From the NCBI RefSeq assembly GCF_000257645.1, contig NZ_AJHJ01000012.1, positions 1 to 64,000 of the forward strand: a DNA stretch of 64,000 nt. The letters are read 5' to 3'. The notes beneath the pieces are model-generated. The model made no database searches. It was not told the DNA's origin and saw nothing but the letters and a program-made list of their open reading frames with translations. The position numbers and the translations under genes were made by a program. This document shows, piece after piece, positions 18,532 to 29,604 of the stretch. The stretch comes from Serratia sp. M24T3. Its GTDB lineage: Bacteria; Pseudomonadota; Gammaproteobacteria; Enterobacterales; Enterobacteriaceae. Position 1 is the first letter of the stretch; each line of letters opens with the position of its first letter.

Positions 18532-19725
18532 TCAGGCTTTTTTAATGAAAGGTTTGGTTAACAGACCCACAGGGCCGTGCGCGTACCAGTGCTGTACGCC
18601 TTTGCTACGGCGGTCGCGGCCTAAAGCCTGGGTCAGGCGGTCGAGAATGATCGCCAGAATAACGATACCGACACCGCCGATAGAGGCGAGGCCCATATCC
18701 AGTCGACCAATCCCGCGCAGCACCATCTGGCCCAAACCGCCTACGGCGATCATCGAGGCAATAACTACCATCGACAGCGCCAGCATCAGCGTCTGGTTAA
18801 TACCGGCCATGATGGTCGGCATTGCCAGCGGCAGCTGAACTTTAAACAGCATCTGGCTCGGGCTTGAACCAAACGACTCAGCCGCTTCAATCAAATCTTC
18901 CGGTACCTGGTTGATACCCAGAATAGTCAGACGCACGATGGGGGGCAGGGCAAAGATGATGGTGACCACGACGCCCGGTACGTTACCGATGCCAAACAGC
19001 ATCACGATAGGCACCAGATAGACAAACGCAGGAGTGGTCTGCATCGCATCCAGCAGCGGGCGAATAATTTTCGCCGCGCCTTTGCTGCGCGCCAGCCATA
19101 TTCCCAAGGGGAGACCTATCAATACGCAGAAGAACAGCGACGTTAATACCAGTGCCAATGTCACCATGGCCTGCGACCAGGCACCGATTGCACCGATAAT
19201 TACCAGCGAAACCAGCGTGGTGACACCCATGCCGAAGCCAGCCATCTGCCAGGCGATTAACGCGAAAATAATGATAGCCAGCGGAGCAGGCAGGGACTCA
19301 AGGCCGTGTTGGAAGCCGCTTAATATAAAATCGACGGGCACGCGGATCCCCTGAAATACCGGGCGGAAATGCGTAACCAGCCAATCGATCCCTTCAGTAA
19401 CCCAGCGGTCAAGCGGGATCAGGGTATTGTGAAACGGATCGAGAATATCGAAATGCCGATGCTGCTCAGGCGCGATGTGCAGCCAGCTATCACCGGTCTG
19501 TGCTGCGGCCTGATGGCTGGCATCTGGCGTGCTGGTGGCGTAACTATTGTTGGCTGCGGTCCACGGATCGGTGGTTGCATTGTTGGTTGCCGAGTCGGCT
19601 GAAGCCGCAGCCTGGTTGGCAACATCGCTGCTGCCAGCGGCCCAGGGATCGCTCGCCGCATCGGTTTGTGCCGCCTGCGCATGTTGAATAATATCGTGTG
19701 CTGCATTCATTAACTGCTGAGTCAT
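18532..19725 (-). CDS. proW: Glycine betaine/proline betaine ABC transporter permease ProW
   Basis: ProW is the inner-membrane permease of the ProU osmoprotectant importer. It has 397 residues against about 354 in E. coli. The membrane part is very close to E. coli, including the EAA loop ([24 protein letters not shown] region) and [20 protein letters not shown]. The extra length is an N-terminal tail (about residues 1-100) rich in Ala, Ser, Thr, Asn and Asp with repeated tryptophan units (SDPWAAG, TDPWTAA, GDSWLHI). E. coli has a shorter tail of the same style, proposed to lie in the periplasm. The start overlaps the end of proV by four bases. Confidence 0.94.
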   Translation of the reverse strand: MTQQLMNAAHDIIQHAQAAQTDAASDPWAAGSSDVANQAAASADSATNNATTDPWTAANNSYATSTPDASHQAAAQTGDSWLHIAPEQHRHFDILDPFHNTLIPLDRWVTEGIDWLVTHFRPVFQGIRVPVDFILSGFQHGLESLPAPLAIIIFALIAWQMAGFGMGVTTLVSLVIIGAIGAWSQAMVTLALVLTSLFFCVLIGLPLGIWLARSKGAAKIIRPLLDAMQTTPAFVYLVPIVMLFGIGNVPGVVVTIIFALPPIVRLTILGINQVPEDLIEAAESFGSSPSQMLFKVQLPLAMPTIMAGINQTLMLALSMVVIASMIAVGGLGQMVLRGIGRLDMGLASIGGVGIVILAIILDRLTQALGRDRRSKGVQHWYAHGPVGLLTKPFIKKA

Positions 19726-20921
19726 TCTGTCGCCCCTTCTTTATCCAACGCCTGCAACAGCATGGCCTTGGAGATAATTCCGATATAGTTGTTCTCTTCG
19801 CTGACGACCGGCACCGCGCACGGAGCGGCGGCTACCTGAGAAATCAGTTCGCTGAGTGGCATATCTGCCGGTACCGGAGCCGGTAACTCAAGCAGGGCAC
19901 TTTCCAACGGCTGATTTTCTTTCAACGCGCGTTTCAGTGAATCGGCAGACACTACGCCGATAAACTTTTGACCACGCTCGAGGACATAACCATATTCGCG
20001 GTCTTCGTCTTCGAGCAGCTTCAGCGCGGCACGAGGACCAAAACCAGGGGTCTTGCGGATTAACGTCACCGGACGACGACGGGCAATATCTTTGGCGCTG
20101 AATACCTGACTGATATCCACGCCGCGGAAGAAAGTGCGCACATAGTCGTTGGCCGGATTATTCAGGATCTCCTCCGGCGTGCCGACCTGCACCACTTCAC
20201 CGCCTTGCATAATGGCGATGCGATCGCCGATGCGCATGGCTTCGTCCAAATCGTGGGAAATAAACACGATAGTGCGCTGATGCCGGGATTGCAGTCTTAC
20301 CAATTCGTCCTGCATTTCGGTGCGGATTAGCGGATCGAGGGCGGAGAATGCTTCATCCATCAGCAGAATATCGGGGTTATTAGCCATTGCGCGAGCAAGG
20401 CCGACGCGCTGACGCATACCACCGGACAGCTCATCGGGATAAGAATTGGCATAGTTTTCAAGGCCAACCTGGCGCAGTGCATCCAGCGCATTTTCTTTAC
20501 GCTCGTTGGCGGGCACACCGGCCAGCTCCATTCCGAACGCGGTATTATTCAATACAGTAAGATGCGGCATCAGGGCGAAGGACTGAAAAACCATGCTGAT
20601 TTTGCTTCTGCGCACCTGGCGCAGCTTGGAGGCAGAGATTTTGGCAATGTCTTCGCCATCAATCAGCACTTCGCCACGGGTTGGTTCTATCAGACGATTG
20701 AGAAGGCGTACCATGGTGGATTTTCCGGAACCGGAAAGCCCCATGATGACAAAAATCTCGCCTTCTTCAATGGCCAGACTGGCGTTCTTCACACCAAGTG
20801 ACAGACCCGTTTTCTCGAAAATCTCTTCTTTACCCTTGCCGGAATCAATCAGCTTAAAGGCTCGCTCTGGATGCTCACCGAATACTTTATATAAGTTCTT
20901 AACTTCGATTTTAATTGCCAT
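19722..20921 (-). CDS. proV: Glycine betaine/proline betaine ABC transporter ATPase ProV
   Basis: ProV powers the ProU importer. The 399-residue protein has Walker [10 protein letters not shown] (about residue 60), signature LSGGMRQRV, Walker [13 protein letters not shown] and the H-loop FISHD, followed by tandem CBS domains (about 280-395) that in the family act as ionic-strength sensors. It is first in a proV-proW-proX-proX operon with a four-base overlap to proW. In E. coli nrdF lies just upstream; here a two-component and transporter module intervenes. Confidence 0.95.
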   Translation of the reverse strand: MAIKIEVKNLYKVFGEHPERAFKLIDSGKGKEEIFEKTGLSLGVKNASLAIEEGEIFVIMGLSGSGKSTMVRLLNRLIEPTRGEVLIDGEDIAKISASKLRQVRRSKISMVFQSFALMPHLTVLNNTAFGMELAGVPANERKENALDALRQVGLENYANSYPDELSGGMRQRVGLARAMANNPDILLMDEAFSALDPLIRTEMQDELVRLQSRHQRTIVFISHDLDEAMRIGDRIAIMQGGEVVQVGTPEEILNNPANDYVRTFFRGVDISQVFSAKDIARRRPVTLIRKTPGFGPRAALKLLEDEDREYGYVLERGQKFIGVVSADSLKRALKENQPLESALLELPAPVPADMPLSELISQVAAAPCAVPVVSEENNYIGIISKAMLLQALDKEGATE

Positions 20922-21430
20922 GCAATTTTTCGTTTCCTTGGTCGTATTTTAAATACTGTTATTTGAATGGGGACTATAAATTTTTCCTGTCGACGGAATA
21001 TCAAGCGGCCTATACCCTAACACACTCAGAATCTGAGACAAGTCTCACGCCATAAGGCTTGTAATTAGGAGGGGTCCGATTATTATCGCAAATTTTCACG
21101 CTGAGCCCTTGTGGCTTAAGGGATATTTACACTCTGGTTGAGATAATTATTATTTGTCATATTTATATGAAAATAAGAACTTATTATAATAATTTTAACG
21201 GGTTTTAAATAATATTTCTCACCATTTAAATTATTGATTTTAAATAACTTATTGGTGGGTTTATTGCTCGTGATACATTCAGTGTAAACATTCATGACGA
21301 AGCTATTTTAAGACGATGGTGATTTTTAGGAATTTAACACTAAAATAATCATTATCAATGAAGATGTGACAGCGGGGAATTGAGCTGTGAGTAGGTGAAA
21401 AATAGCCAGTTGGCACGGTGCCGCGAGCGG
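20922..21430. other. AT-rich regulatory region upstream of proV
   Basis: About 510 bp without a coding frame. The 21120-21260 part is strongly AT-rich with many TTAAAT/ATAATT runs, the kind of DNA that in E. coli proU binds H-NS for osmotic control. A TTATAAT-like -10 box can be read on the minus strand near 21180, but no convincing -35 partner was found. Confidence 0.45.
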
Positions 21431-21461
21431 AAAAATACGCCGCTATTCGGCGGCGTTTTTT
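21431..21461. terminator. Terminator overlapping the response-regulator stop codon
   Basis: A 7-bp stem ACGCCGC / GCGGCGT (21437-21443 and 21450-21456) has T-runs on both strands. The TAG stop codon of the response regulator (21443-21445) starts inside the stem, so the last codons and the terminator share bases. Confidence 0.8.
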
Positions 21462-22156
21462 GATGGATTAGCTTTGCGATACAAGCGGCGTGGATGGCCA
21501 ATATTGCCGTACTGCATCTCGACCATAATGAAGGCGCTTTCGACGCAATATTCCAGATAACGGCGGCCGGTAGTTTTGCTGATCCCGACCTGCTCCACCA
21601 CCTGATCCACGGACCAGTTACGCTCGGGGTGGTTAATAAAAACCTGCTTTACCAGCTCCAGCGTATTCGGCTCTATTCCCTTGGCTAGCGGAGCTTCGGG
21701 CTGTTCACTGCCAGGCAGATTAAACAGTTTGTCGAGACTCTGCTGGTCGATGGTTTTTACGTGGCGCAGCGTTTGGGCAAGTTGTAAAAACCGGGTCAAA
21801 GAACTTTGTAACCGTTGGAAGGAAACGGGTTTGATAATGTAGTCAAAAGCCCCGGCGCGCATCGCCTGGCTGCAGGTGCTCATATCGCTGGCGGCGGTAA
21901 TGAAAATCACTGAGCAATCGATGCTCTTGAGCAACGAAGAGTTGATAAGCTCGATGCCCTGGCCGTCAGGCAGAAAATTATCCAACAACACCAGCCGAGG
22001 TTGGTACGCCTCCAGCAGTTTTTTCGCCTGTGCCAAGGTTGGGGCAATACCCACCACGCGCAGGTTAAAGTTTTGCTCGATAAATTCGCGGTGTAACTGC
22101 GCAAGATGACTTTCATCTTCGACGATCAGCACGTCCATCGCGATGGGATTATTCAT
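21443..22156 (-). CDS. CitB/DpiA-family response regulator
   Basis: The 237-residue response regulator has a receiver domain (LIVEDESHLAQLHREF near residue 10; phosphoacceptor Asp in LVLLDNFLPDG near residue 59; FITAAS and IIKP motifs) and a C-terminal helix-turn-helix of the CitT/DcuR type (VDQVVEQVGISKTTGRRYLEYC). Partner kinase and regulator overlap by eight bases and are co-translated. The likely target is the divergent 2-hydroxycarboxylate transporter. Relatives are CitB, DpiA and DcuR; the kinase sensor favours citrate or a similar tri/dicarboxylate. Confidence 0.9.
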   Translation of the reverse strand: MNNPIAMDVLIVEDESHLAQLHREFIEQNFNLRVVGIAPTLAQAKKLLEAYQPRLVLLDNFLPDGQGIELINSSLLKSIDCSVIFITAASDMSTCSQAMRAGAFDYIIKPVSFQRLQSSLTRFLQLAQTLRHVKTIDQQSLDKLFNLPGSEQPEAPLAKGIEPNTLELVKQVFINHPERNWSVDQVVEQVGISKTTGRRYLEYCVESAFIMVEMQYGNIGHPRRLYRKANPSKNAAE

Positions 22157-23807
22157 TTACAGACTCCACGGTGTTCTGGGACGATGACGCTGACTGATAG
22201 GGAATAAACACAGAGAACACCGCGCCCGCAGGGCGGTTATCGGATATTTCTATCATCCCCTGCGCCTGACGGACATAACTCGCTACCACATAAAGGCCGA
22301 TGCCATGTTCGCTGCCAGTGTGCTCAGAATGGCGGACAGGCTTGCTGCTGACGCCTTGCTCAAACAGCTGCGGGCGTATTTCAGCGTCGATCCCCGCGCC
22401 GCAGTCGGCAACCTCAATAATCAGCTGGTCGCTGGTCTGGGTCAAATACAGTTCCACCGGCGCGTGCGGCGCATCAAGTTTCAGCGTTGCTTCCACCGCG
22501 TTATCCAGCAAATTACCGACAATCGACATCAACTCGTTTTCGCCCAATCGTTCAGGTAGATAGGTCAACTGGCAGGCGGGATCAAAGCATAGCTCGATGC
22601 CTTTCTCGCGTGCGCTGACGTATTTGCCAAGCAGCAAACCGCACAGCGCCGGGGAATGAAAACGCCCGGAAACAAAATCCAGCACCGCCTGTGCGCCCGC
22701 CGACTGCGCCTGAATATATTCCAGCGCCTCGTCGTAACGCTGCATTTGCAACATTCCGGCCAGCGTCGCAGTCCAGTTAAGCTGTTCGTGACGCATTATA
22801 CGAAGATTGTCGGCATAGCGTGTCACCTGGCTGAGCTGGCTGCTGAGAGTGTTGATATCATTTTTATCGCGAAAGCTATACACCCAGCCGTGCAATGCCG
22901 GAGCAGGCAGTCCAATAGGCACGCGGTTGACGATCACCTGTCGCTGATTGAACTGCGCGATTTCATCGTGATGTTCGTGCTGCACGTTATCAGAATTGAA
23001 AAAATCATCTTGAGTTACAATGACGTGATTAATCTGCTGGCCGATAAGCTGCTGCTCCGGCTGAGTCAGCCCTAGCAACTCGCGCGCGGCGCGGTTGATG
23101 GTTAAAATCTTCAGCCGATCGTCAATGGCGATCACCCCTTCATAAATCGCCTCCATCAGCGCTTTTTGCTGCCGCACCAGCAGTGCGATTTCGCGCGGCT
23201 CAAGCCAGAACATCTGCTTCTTGAGATTTTTACTGAACAGCCAGGAAAAGCCGAATAGCGCCAGCAGCAGCAAGACGCCAAACAACAGTGCCTGCGCCAG
23301 CTGGTCCAGCGTGATGTCATTAATATAAGAGGTGAGGTAGCCGACGGAAACAATACCGATCACTTTGCCGCTGGCGTCTAGTATCGGCGCCTTACTGCGT
23401 AGAGAAACGCCAATCCCGCCCTTTCGCTCGGAAATAATGGTTTTACCGGCGAGAACCTCGGCGTTATCGCCACCGATCATTGGATGATCAACGCTTTGCG
23501 GCTGGCTCGAATGGTAAAGGTGAATTTCGTGGCTGTCGCCAATGACGATATAGCTGGCATCGCTGTGATGGCTGAGCGGGTTGATTAGCCGGGCGATTGC
23601 GGCGGTGTCGCGGGTCGCGACCAGCGGCGGCAGGTCGGGGATTAGTGCGATTTCACTGGCCTGAACTTTGGCGCGATTGCCCAAATCATGGTGCAACTGC
23701 CTGTCGACAATGTGATAAACCAGGCCGCCCAATACGGCTAGAAGCACGCAGGAAAAGGCCACCAGGCAGAGGAATAATTTTATCTGGAAGCTAAGTTTTC
23801 TCTTCAT
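22149..23807 (-). CDS. CitA/DpiB-family sensor histidine kinase
   Basis: A 552-residue membrane kinase of the CitA/DcuS group: transmembrane helix at about 9-31, periplasmic PDC/PAS sensor (about 35-165), second transmembrane helix (about 170-195), cytoplasmic PAS (about 215-320), dimerisation and histidine box (RIMRHEQLNWTATLAGML), and HATPase with NLLDNAVEA and HSEHTGSEHGIGLYVV. The sensor contains LYH, ERKGGIGVSLRSKAP and GKVIGIVSVGY, which line up with the citrate-binding residues of Klebsiella CitA as I remember them. It should therefore sense citrate or a close relative. It is divergent from the transporter gene. Confidence 0.9.
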   Translation of the reverse strand: MKRKLSFQIKLFLCLVAFSCVLLAVLGGLVYHIVDRQLHHDLGNRAKVQASEIALIPDLPPLVATRDTAAIARLINPLSHHSDASYIVIGDSHEIHLYHSSQPQSVDHPMIGGDNAEVLAGKTIISERKGGIGVSLRSKAPILDASGKVIGIVSVGYLTSYINDITLDQLAQALLFGVLLLLALFGFSWLFSKNLKKQMFWLEPREIALLVRQQKALMEAIYEGVIAIDDRLKILTINRAARELLGLTQPEQQLIGQQINHVIVTQDDFFNSDNVQHEHHDEIAQFNQRQVIVNRVPIGLPAPALHGWVYSFRDKNDINTLSSQLSQVTRYADNLRIMRHEQLNWTATLAGMLQMQRYDEALEYIQAQSAGAQAVLDFVSGRFHSPALCGLLLGKYVSAREKGIELCFDPACQLTYLPERLGENELMSIVGNLLDNAVEATLKLDAPHAPVELYLTQTSDQLIIEVADCGAGIDAEIRPQLFEQGVSSKPVRHSEHTGSEHGIGLYVVASYVRQAQGMIEISDNRPAGAVFSVFIPYQSASSSQNTVESVNE

Positions 23808-24012
23808 TCATCTGACCTGATTTTTTCCATGGTTATTACCTATTTTTACTAAAAAACGCTAAAAATTATACGATTATTAACATTAACTCCATAAAAACCA
23901 TTACAACCTTTAACACTGCGGTTTTAATTTGAATGCTGTCACAGCTCGGCGGCCCCTCGATTCATATCCTCTATCTCCATCAAGACCTACAACAAAAAAA
24001 GAGGACGAGGCT
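23808..24012. promoter_or_regulatory. AT-rich divergent promoter region of kinase and transporter
   Basis: 205 bp between the kinase and transporter starts. The 23820-23930 part is very AT-rich with repeated TTAACATTAAC-like runs, similar in style to CitB/DpiA binding regions. No exact site can be assigned by eye. Confidence 0.4.
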
Positions 24013-25404
24013 ATGAGCACAACCGATGATTCCTACATTGTCGTAAAAGAGAAAGATCCTGCGGCAAAGGAGCTCGCTGCTGCCCGTCAAATCGCCGCTA
24101 AAACCGCCATGCGTGATAAATGGTGGCGCGTCTTGGACAACTACAAAGTCGGCATTATCCCGCTGCCGTTCTTTATTTTGGCCGGAGTATTGATTCTGCT
24201 GGACTGCCTCGGCGGCAAACTGCCCAGCGACATCGTGGTGATGGTGGCAACGTTGGCGTTCTTCGGATTTGCCTGCGGTGAGTTTGGTAAACGACTGCCG
24301 CTGCTCGGCAAACTCGGCGCGGCGGCGATTTGCGCCACTTTTATTCCTTCTGCCATGGTGCATTACGGCCTGCTGCCTGACGTTGTTGTCGAATCGACGA
24401 CCAAGTTCTACAAGTCAACCAACATCCTTTACCTTTATATCTGCTGCATTATCGTCGGCAGCATCATGAGCATGAACCGACAGGCGCTAATCCAGGGTTT
24501 TCTGCGAATTTTCGTTCCGATGCTGTGTGGTGAAATTGTCGGCATGCTGGTGGGAATGGGCGTAGGCATGGCGATGGGTCTGCCGCCGTTTCAGATTTTC
24601 TTCTTCCTGATCTTGCCGATCATGGCGGGTGGCGTTGGTGAAGGCGCGATCCCACTGTCGATGGGTTACGCGGCTATCCTGCACATGGAACAGGGCGTGG
24701 CATTGGGCAAGATCCTGCCGATCGTGATGCTGGGTGGGCTAACGGCGATAGTACTGGCGGGTATCCTTAACCAGTTAGGCAAACGCTTCCCGCATTTGAC
24801 CGGTGAAGGCTCTTTGATGCCGGCTAAAAAGGGCGCGATTGCCAACGGTAACGATGAGTTTGAAGGAACGCCGGGTGTGAATGCTTTGGCCTGTGGCGCG
24901 CTGCTGGCGATCCTGCTTTATATGGTCGGCATGCTTGGGCAACGACTCATTGGCCTGCCTGCTCCGGTTGGGATGTTGTTCGCCGCAGTGGCGGTCAAGC
25001 TGGTGCACGGAGTCTCTCCGACTATTCAGCACGGTTCAATGGCGGTGTATAAATTCTTCCGTACCGCTGTGACTTATCCAATCCTGTTTGCCGTCGGTGT
25101 GGCGATCACGCCGTGGCAGGAGTTGATGGACGCTTTTACTATTCAGAATTTGGTCGTGATCGTCTCGACAGTTTGCGCGCTGGTAGGGACTGGCTTTATT
25201 GTCGGCAAGAAAATTGGCATGCATCCTATCGACGTGGCGATTGTCTCCTGCTGCCAGAGCGGGCAGGGTGGAACCGGTGATGTTGCTATTCTGACCTCGG
25301 GTAACCGCATGACTTTGATGCCGTTTGCGCAAATTGCGACGCGCATTGGCGGGGCAATCAACGTTTCAGTCGGGCTATTGGTGCTGGCGAAATTCTTCTC
25401 CTGA
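24013..25404 (+). CDS. 2-hydroxycarboxylate transporter family protein (CitS/CimH-like)
   Basis: A 463-residue secondary transporter of the 2-hydroxycarboxylate family, which imports citrate, malate or similar acids. The start MSTTDDSYIV follows GAGGACGAGG; the longer frame upstream is not needed. Two re-entrant-loop motifs are visible: MAGGVGEGAIPLS (about residue 210) and CCQSGQGGTGDVAILTSGNRM (about 415), followed by QIATRIGG with the conserved arginine. In Klebsiella CitS these loops read, from memory, GGNGAGAVPLS and ANRGGSGD, so two citrate-contacting residues differ here and the substrate may not be citrate. It is divergent from a CitAB-like two-component pair. No citrate lyase genes are nearby. 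Confidence 0.88.
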   Translation: MSTTDDSYIVVKEKDPAAKELAAARQIAAKTAMRDKWWRVLDNYKVGIIPLPFFILAGVLILLDCLGGKLPSDIVVMVATLAFFGFACGEFGKRLPLLGKLGAAAICATFIPSAMVHYGLLPDVVVESTTKFYKSTNILYLYICCIIVGSIMSMNRQALIQGFLRIFVPMLCGEIVGMLVGMGVGMAMGLPPFQIFFFLILPIMAGGVGEGAIPLSMGYAAILHMEQGVALGKILPIVMLGGLTAIVLAGILNQLGKRFPHLTGEGSLMPAKKGAIANGNDEFEGTPGVNALACGALLAILLYMVGMLGQRLIGLPAPVGMLFAAVAVKLVHGVSPTIQHGSMAVYKFFRTAVTYPILFAVGVAITPWQELMDAFTIQNLVVIVSTVCALVGTGFIVGKKIGMHPIDVAIVSCCQSGQGGTGDVAILTSGNRMTLMPFAQIATRIGGAINVSVGLLVLAKFFS

Positions 25405-25421
25405 TCCTGACTTTAGGCAAT

Positions 25422-25464
25422 AAAAAAACCGCCGCTCTGTGTTAATAGGGCGGCGGTTTTTTTT
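25422..25464. terminator. Bidirectional terminator between transporter and nrdF
   Basis: The GC-rich arms ACCGCCGC and GGCGGCGGT are flanked by seven A and eight T residues. It separates the convergent transporter and nrdF. Confidence 0.88.
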
Positions 25465-25478
25465 AAGGCGAGGAATAG

Positions 25479-26471
<993 letters not shown>

Positions 26472-26488
26472 TTAAATTGTCTCTTGAG

Positions 26489-28639
26489 TTACAGCGTGCA
26501 CGAAACACAGCCCTGAACTTCGGTGCCTTCCAGCGCCATCTGACGCAGGCGGATGTAGTAAATAGTCTTGATGCCTTTACGCCAGGCGTAGATCTGCGCC
26601 TTGTTGATATCGCGAGTGGTGGCGGTATCACGGAAAAACAGCGTCAGTGACAGGCCCTGATCTACGTGCTGCGTGGCCTCGGCGTAGGTATCGATGATCT
26701 TCTCGGGGCCAATCTCGTAGGCGTCCTGGTAATACTCAAGATTGTCGTTATCCATAAACGCTGCCGGATAATAAACGCGGCCTATTTTACCTTCTTTACG
26801 GATTTCCACGCGCGAAACTATCGGGTGAATGCTTGAGGTCGAGTTATTGATGTACGAGATAGAACCGGTTGGCGGCACTGCCTGTAGATTCTGATTGTAC
26901 AGCCCGTGCGTCATCACCGATTCTTTCAACGCGGTCCATTCCGCCACGCCAGGGATTGGAATGCCAGCCTGCTCGAACAGCTCACTTACGCGCTCGGTTT
27001 TTGGATGCCAGATATCCTGTAAATATTTATCGAAATACGCGCCGCTGGCATAAGTCGAATCTTCAAAACCTTTAAATGTCTTGCTGCGTTCGATAGCCAG
27101 CAGGTTTGAGGCGCGTACCGCATGGTAAACCACGGTATAGAAATAGATGTTGGTGAAATCCAGACCCGCTTCAGAACCGTAATAGATATGTTCGCGTGCC
27201 AGATAGCCGTGCAGGTTCATCTGACCCAGACCGATAGCGTGCGAGTCATTGTTGCCTTGTTCGACTGACGGTACTGAACGAATATTGCTCATGTCAGAAA
27301 CGGCGGTCAGCGCGCGGATTGCCATCTCGACCGACATGCCGAGATCCGGTGAATCCATCGCGGCGGCAATATTCAGCGAACCGAGGTTGCAGGAAATATC
27401 CTTGCCCACTTGCTGATAAGACAAATCTTCGCCGTAAACCGTCGCCGAGTTGACCTGCAAAATCTCCGAACACAGGTTACTCATGTTGATACGGCCCTTG
27501 ATCGGGTTAGCCCGATTGACCGTATCTTCGAACATCATGTAAGGATAGCCAGATTCAAACTGAATCTCGGCCAACACCTGGAAGAACTCACGGGCGTTGA
27601 TTTTGGTTTTATGGATGCGCTTGTCGTTGACCATCTCGCGGTACTTCTCGCTGATGCTTATCTCCGACATCGGTTTGCCATAGACTTTCTCGACGTGGTA
27701 AGGCGAGAACAGATACATGTCTTCGTTATTTTTCGCCAGCTCAAAGGTGATGTCTGGAATAACTACGCCCAATGACAGCGTCTTGATGCGGATCTTCTCG
27801 TCGGCGTTTTCGCGTTTGGTATCCAGAAAACGCAAGATATCCGGGTGGTGCGCGTTTAGATAAACCGCGCCCGCGCCCTGACGAGCACCTAGCTGATTCG
27901 CATAGGAAAAGGCATCTTCCAGCATTTTCATAATCGGGATCACGCCCGAAGACTGGTTTTCGATACGTTTGATTGGCGCGCCGACTTCGCGAATGTTGGT
28001 CAGCATAAAGGCGACACCCCCACCGCGCTTGGACAGCTGCAGGGCTGAGTTCACCGAACGGCCAATCGACTCCATGTTGTCTTCAATACGCAACAGGAAG
28101 CACGAGACCAGCTCGCCGCGTTGTTTTTTACCACAGTTAAGGAAGGTCGGAGTCGCAGGCTGGAAGCGGCCACTGATGATTTCGTCTACCAGATGGCCAG
28201 CGAGCTTGATATCACCTTGCGCCAACGTCATTGCCACCAGGCAGACGCGGTCTTCATAACGTTCGAGATAGCGCTTGCCGTCAAAGGTCTTCAACGTGTA
28301 GCTGGTGTAATATTTGAACGCGCCCAGGAAAGTCTGGAAGCGGAATTTTTTGGCATAAGCCTGTTTGAACAAATTTTTGGTCGACTCAAAATCGTATTGG
28401 TCAAGCACGGCGGCGTCGTAATAGCCTTCTTCCACCAGATAACGCAGCTTCTCCGCAAGGTTATGGAAGAAAACAGTATTTTGGTTCACATGCTGCAAGA
28501 AGTACTGTCGCGCGGCCAGTTTGTCTTTATCAAACTGAATTTTTCCATCGGCATCGAACAGATTTAACATCGCGTTAAGTGCATGATAGTCCGGTGTGCC
28601 GACACCCGGATCGGTGATTGCTAGTTCTGTCGCTGCCAA
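26489..28639 (-). CDS. nrdE: Class Ib ribonucleotide reductase large subunit NrdE
   Basis: NrdE reduces ribonucleoside diphosphates to deoxy forms. It has 716 residues (E. coli 714). Visible motifs are the first active-site cysteine region [20 protein letters not shown], the loop [23 protein letters not shown] with the second cysteine, the radical-transfer tyrosines near [11 protein letters not shown], and the redox tail GCVSCTL that accepts electrons from NrdH. It lacks an N-terminal ATP-cone, as usual for class Ib. The start overlaps the end of nrdI by about 19 bp. Confidence 0.96.
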   Translation of the reverse strand: MAATELAITDPGVGTPDYHALNAMLNLFDADGKIQFDKDKLAARQYFLQHVNQNTVFFHNLAEKLRYLVEEGYYDAAVLDQYDFESTKNLFKQAYAKKFRFQTFLGAFKYYTSYTLKTFDGKRYLERYEDRVCLVAMTLAQGDIKLAGHLVDEIISGRFQPATPTFLNCGKKQRGELVSCFLLRIEDNMESIGRSVNSALQLSKRGGGVAFMLTNIREVGAPIKRIENQSSGVIPIMKMLEDAFSYANQLGARQGAGAVYLNAHHPDILRFLDTKRENADEKIRIKTLSLGVVIPDITFELAKNNEDMYLFSPYHVEKVYGKPMSEISISEKYREMVNDKRIHKTKINAREFFQVLAEIQFESGYPYMMFEDTVNRANPIKGRINMSNLCSEILQVNSATVYGEDLSYQQVGKDISCNLGSLNIAAAMDSPDLGMSVEMAIRALTAVSDMSNIRSVPSVEQGNNDSHAIGLGQMNLHGYLAREHIYYGSEAGLDFTNIYFYTVVYHAVRASNLLAIERSKTFKGFEDSTYASGAYFDKYLQDIWHPKTERVSELFEQAGIPIPGVAEWTALKESVMTHGLYNQNLQAVPPTGSISYINNSTSSIHPIVSRVEIRKEGKIGRVYYPAAFMDNDNLEYYQDAYEIGPEKIIDTYAEATQHVDQGLSLTLFFRDTATTRDINKAQIYAWRKGIKTIYYIRLRQMALEGTEVQGCVSCTL

Positions 28640-29025
28640 AATTCAGTTACTCCCTGTTTGACCTTTGCAACGTCTTCCGGTGTGCCCAGCAATTCAAAGC
28701 GATAAAGGTATGGGACCTTACACTTCTGCGAGACGATTTCACCGGCAATGCAGTACGCTGCGCCGAAATTAGTGTTACCGGCGGCGATGACGCCGCGGAT
28801 GAGTGAACGATTATGTTCATCGTTGAGGAAGTGGATCACCTGTCTTGGGACCGCCCCGGTGGCTGTTCCGCCGCCGTAGCTGGGAACCAGCAATATGTAG
28901 GGGCAATCCATCCGAAGCTTTTCGCCTTGTGCTGCTATCGGTATTCTGACGGCCGGCAAACCGAGTTTGCCGACAAAGCGATGGGTGTTTTCCGACTTGC
29001 TCGAAAAGTACACCAGGCTGTTCAT
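28621..29025 (-). CDS. nrdI: Flavodoxin-like NrdI
   Basis: NrdI is the FMN protein that supplies the oxidant for assembling the dimanganese-tyrosyl radical cofactor in NrdF. It has 134 residues. The FMN phosphate loop [13 protein letters not shown] is near the N terminus, and [18 protein letters not shown] and [15 protein letters not shown] form the flavin pocket. The start MNSLVYFSS is chosen because it matches the family; a longer frame runs back into nrdH. It lies seven bp after nrdH. Confidence 0.95.
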   Translation of the reverse strand: MNSLVYFSSKSENTHRFVGKLGLPAVRIPIAAQGEKLRMDCPYILLVPSYGGGTATGAVPRQVIHFLNDEHNRSLIRGVIAAGNTNFGAAYCIAGEIVSQKCKVPYLYRFELLGTPEDVAKVKQGVTEFWQRQN

Positions 29026-29032
29026 TGCTGCC

Positions 29033-29272
29033 TCAGTGTGTTTCTTGCAGCTGGCGCAGTGCAGTAATTTTGTCTGGACGGAAACCTGACCAGTGATCGT
29101 CACCGGCGACAATTACAGGAACTTGCTGATAACCCAGCGCCCGAACCTGGCCCAATGCTTGCGCGTCCTGCGTCAAATCGATAACTTGATAATCGATGCC
29201 ATGTTTGTCCATAGCGCGGTAAGTGGCGTTGCATTGCACGCAGTCTGGTTTGCTGTAAATGATTATGCTCAT
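29033..29272 (-). CDS. nrdH: Glutaredoxin-like NrdH redoxin
   Basis: NrdH reduces NrdE and is itself reduced by thioredoxin reductase. The protein has 79 residues with the redox motif CVQC (about residues 11-14) and the C-terminal WSGFRPDKI typical of NrdH. The start [11 protein letters not shown] is preferred by family; an ATG three codons upstream is too close to the AGGT ribosome-binding site. It opens the nrdHIEF operon and has NrdR boxes upstream. Confidence 0.94.
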   Translation of the reverse strand: MSIIIYSKPDCVQCNATYRAMDKHGIDYQVIDLTQDAQALGQVRALGYQQVPVIVAGDDHWSGFRPDKITALRQLQETH

Positions 29273-29391
29273 GATTCGCATTTACCTTTAGGGTAAGATG
29301 ACTGAATTGTTTACGGCTCATGTTCTGCGTGTTATGCAGGAGATCAGCCGTAAGATGAGTATCGCAGGGTTATCCGCTGTCGATGGGTTGA

Positions 29392-29407
29392 ATACTAGAT
29401 GTAGTGT
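29392..29407. promoter_or_regulatory. NrdR box 1 of nrdHIEF
   Basis: A near-palindrome with the core CTAGATGTAG flanked by ATA and TGT. Against the NrdR consensus (ACACTATATATAGTGT from memory) 13 of 16 bases agree. It pairs with a second box exactly 31 bp away. NrdR represses ribonucleotide reductase genes when dATP is plentiful. Confidence 0.75.
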
Positions 29408-29422
29408 CATAAATTTTCAAGT

Positions 29423-29438
29423 CACCTAGATATAGGTA
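29423..29438. promoter_or_regulatory. NrdR box 2 of nrdHIEF
   Basis: The core CTAGATATAG sits in a CACC...GGTA palindrome, 9 of 10 core bases matching the consensus. The core-to-core spacing to box 1 is 31 bp, three helical turns, the arrangement seen for cooperative NrdR binding. Confidence 0.75.
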
Positions 29439-29442
29439 TTTC

Positions 29443-29461
29443 CAATGACTGATTATCATTT
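29443..29461. promoter_or_regulatory. Possible Fur box upstream of nrdHIEF
   Basis: The half AATGACTGATTATCATT contains GATTATCATT, 9 of 10 with the Fur consensus half GATAATCATT; the other half is poor. E. coli nrdHIEF is repressed by Fur, so a site is expected, but this match is only partial. Confidence 0.35.
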
Positions 29462-29604
29462 GGGCGTAATGGGCCGCGAGGCCGCGTAGAATCTGGCTTA
29501 GCTTTTTTTCGATTTTTTAAAGAATTTTTGTAAAGGCGAGGTTGGTTGAATTTTGGACAAAATTCTTTGGAAAATAAAAAACTTGGCACGAAAAAATATT
29601 TTGA

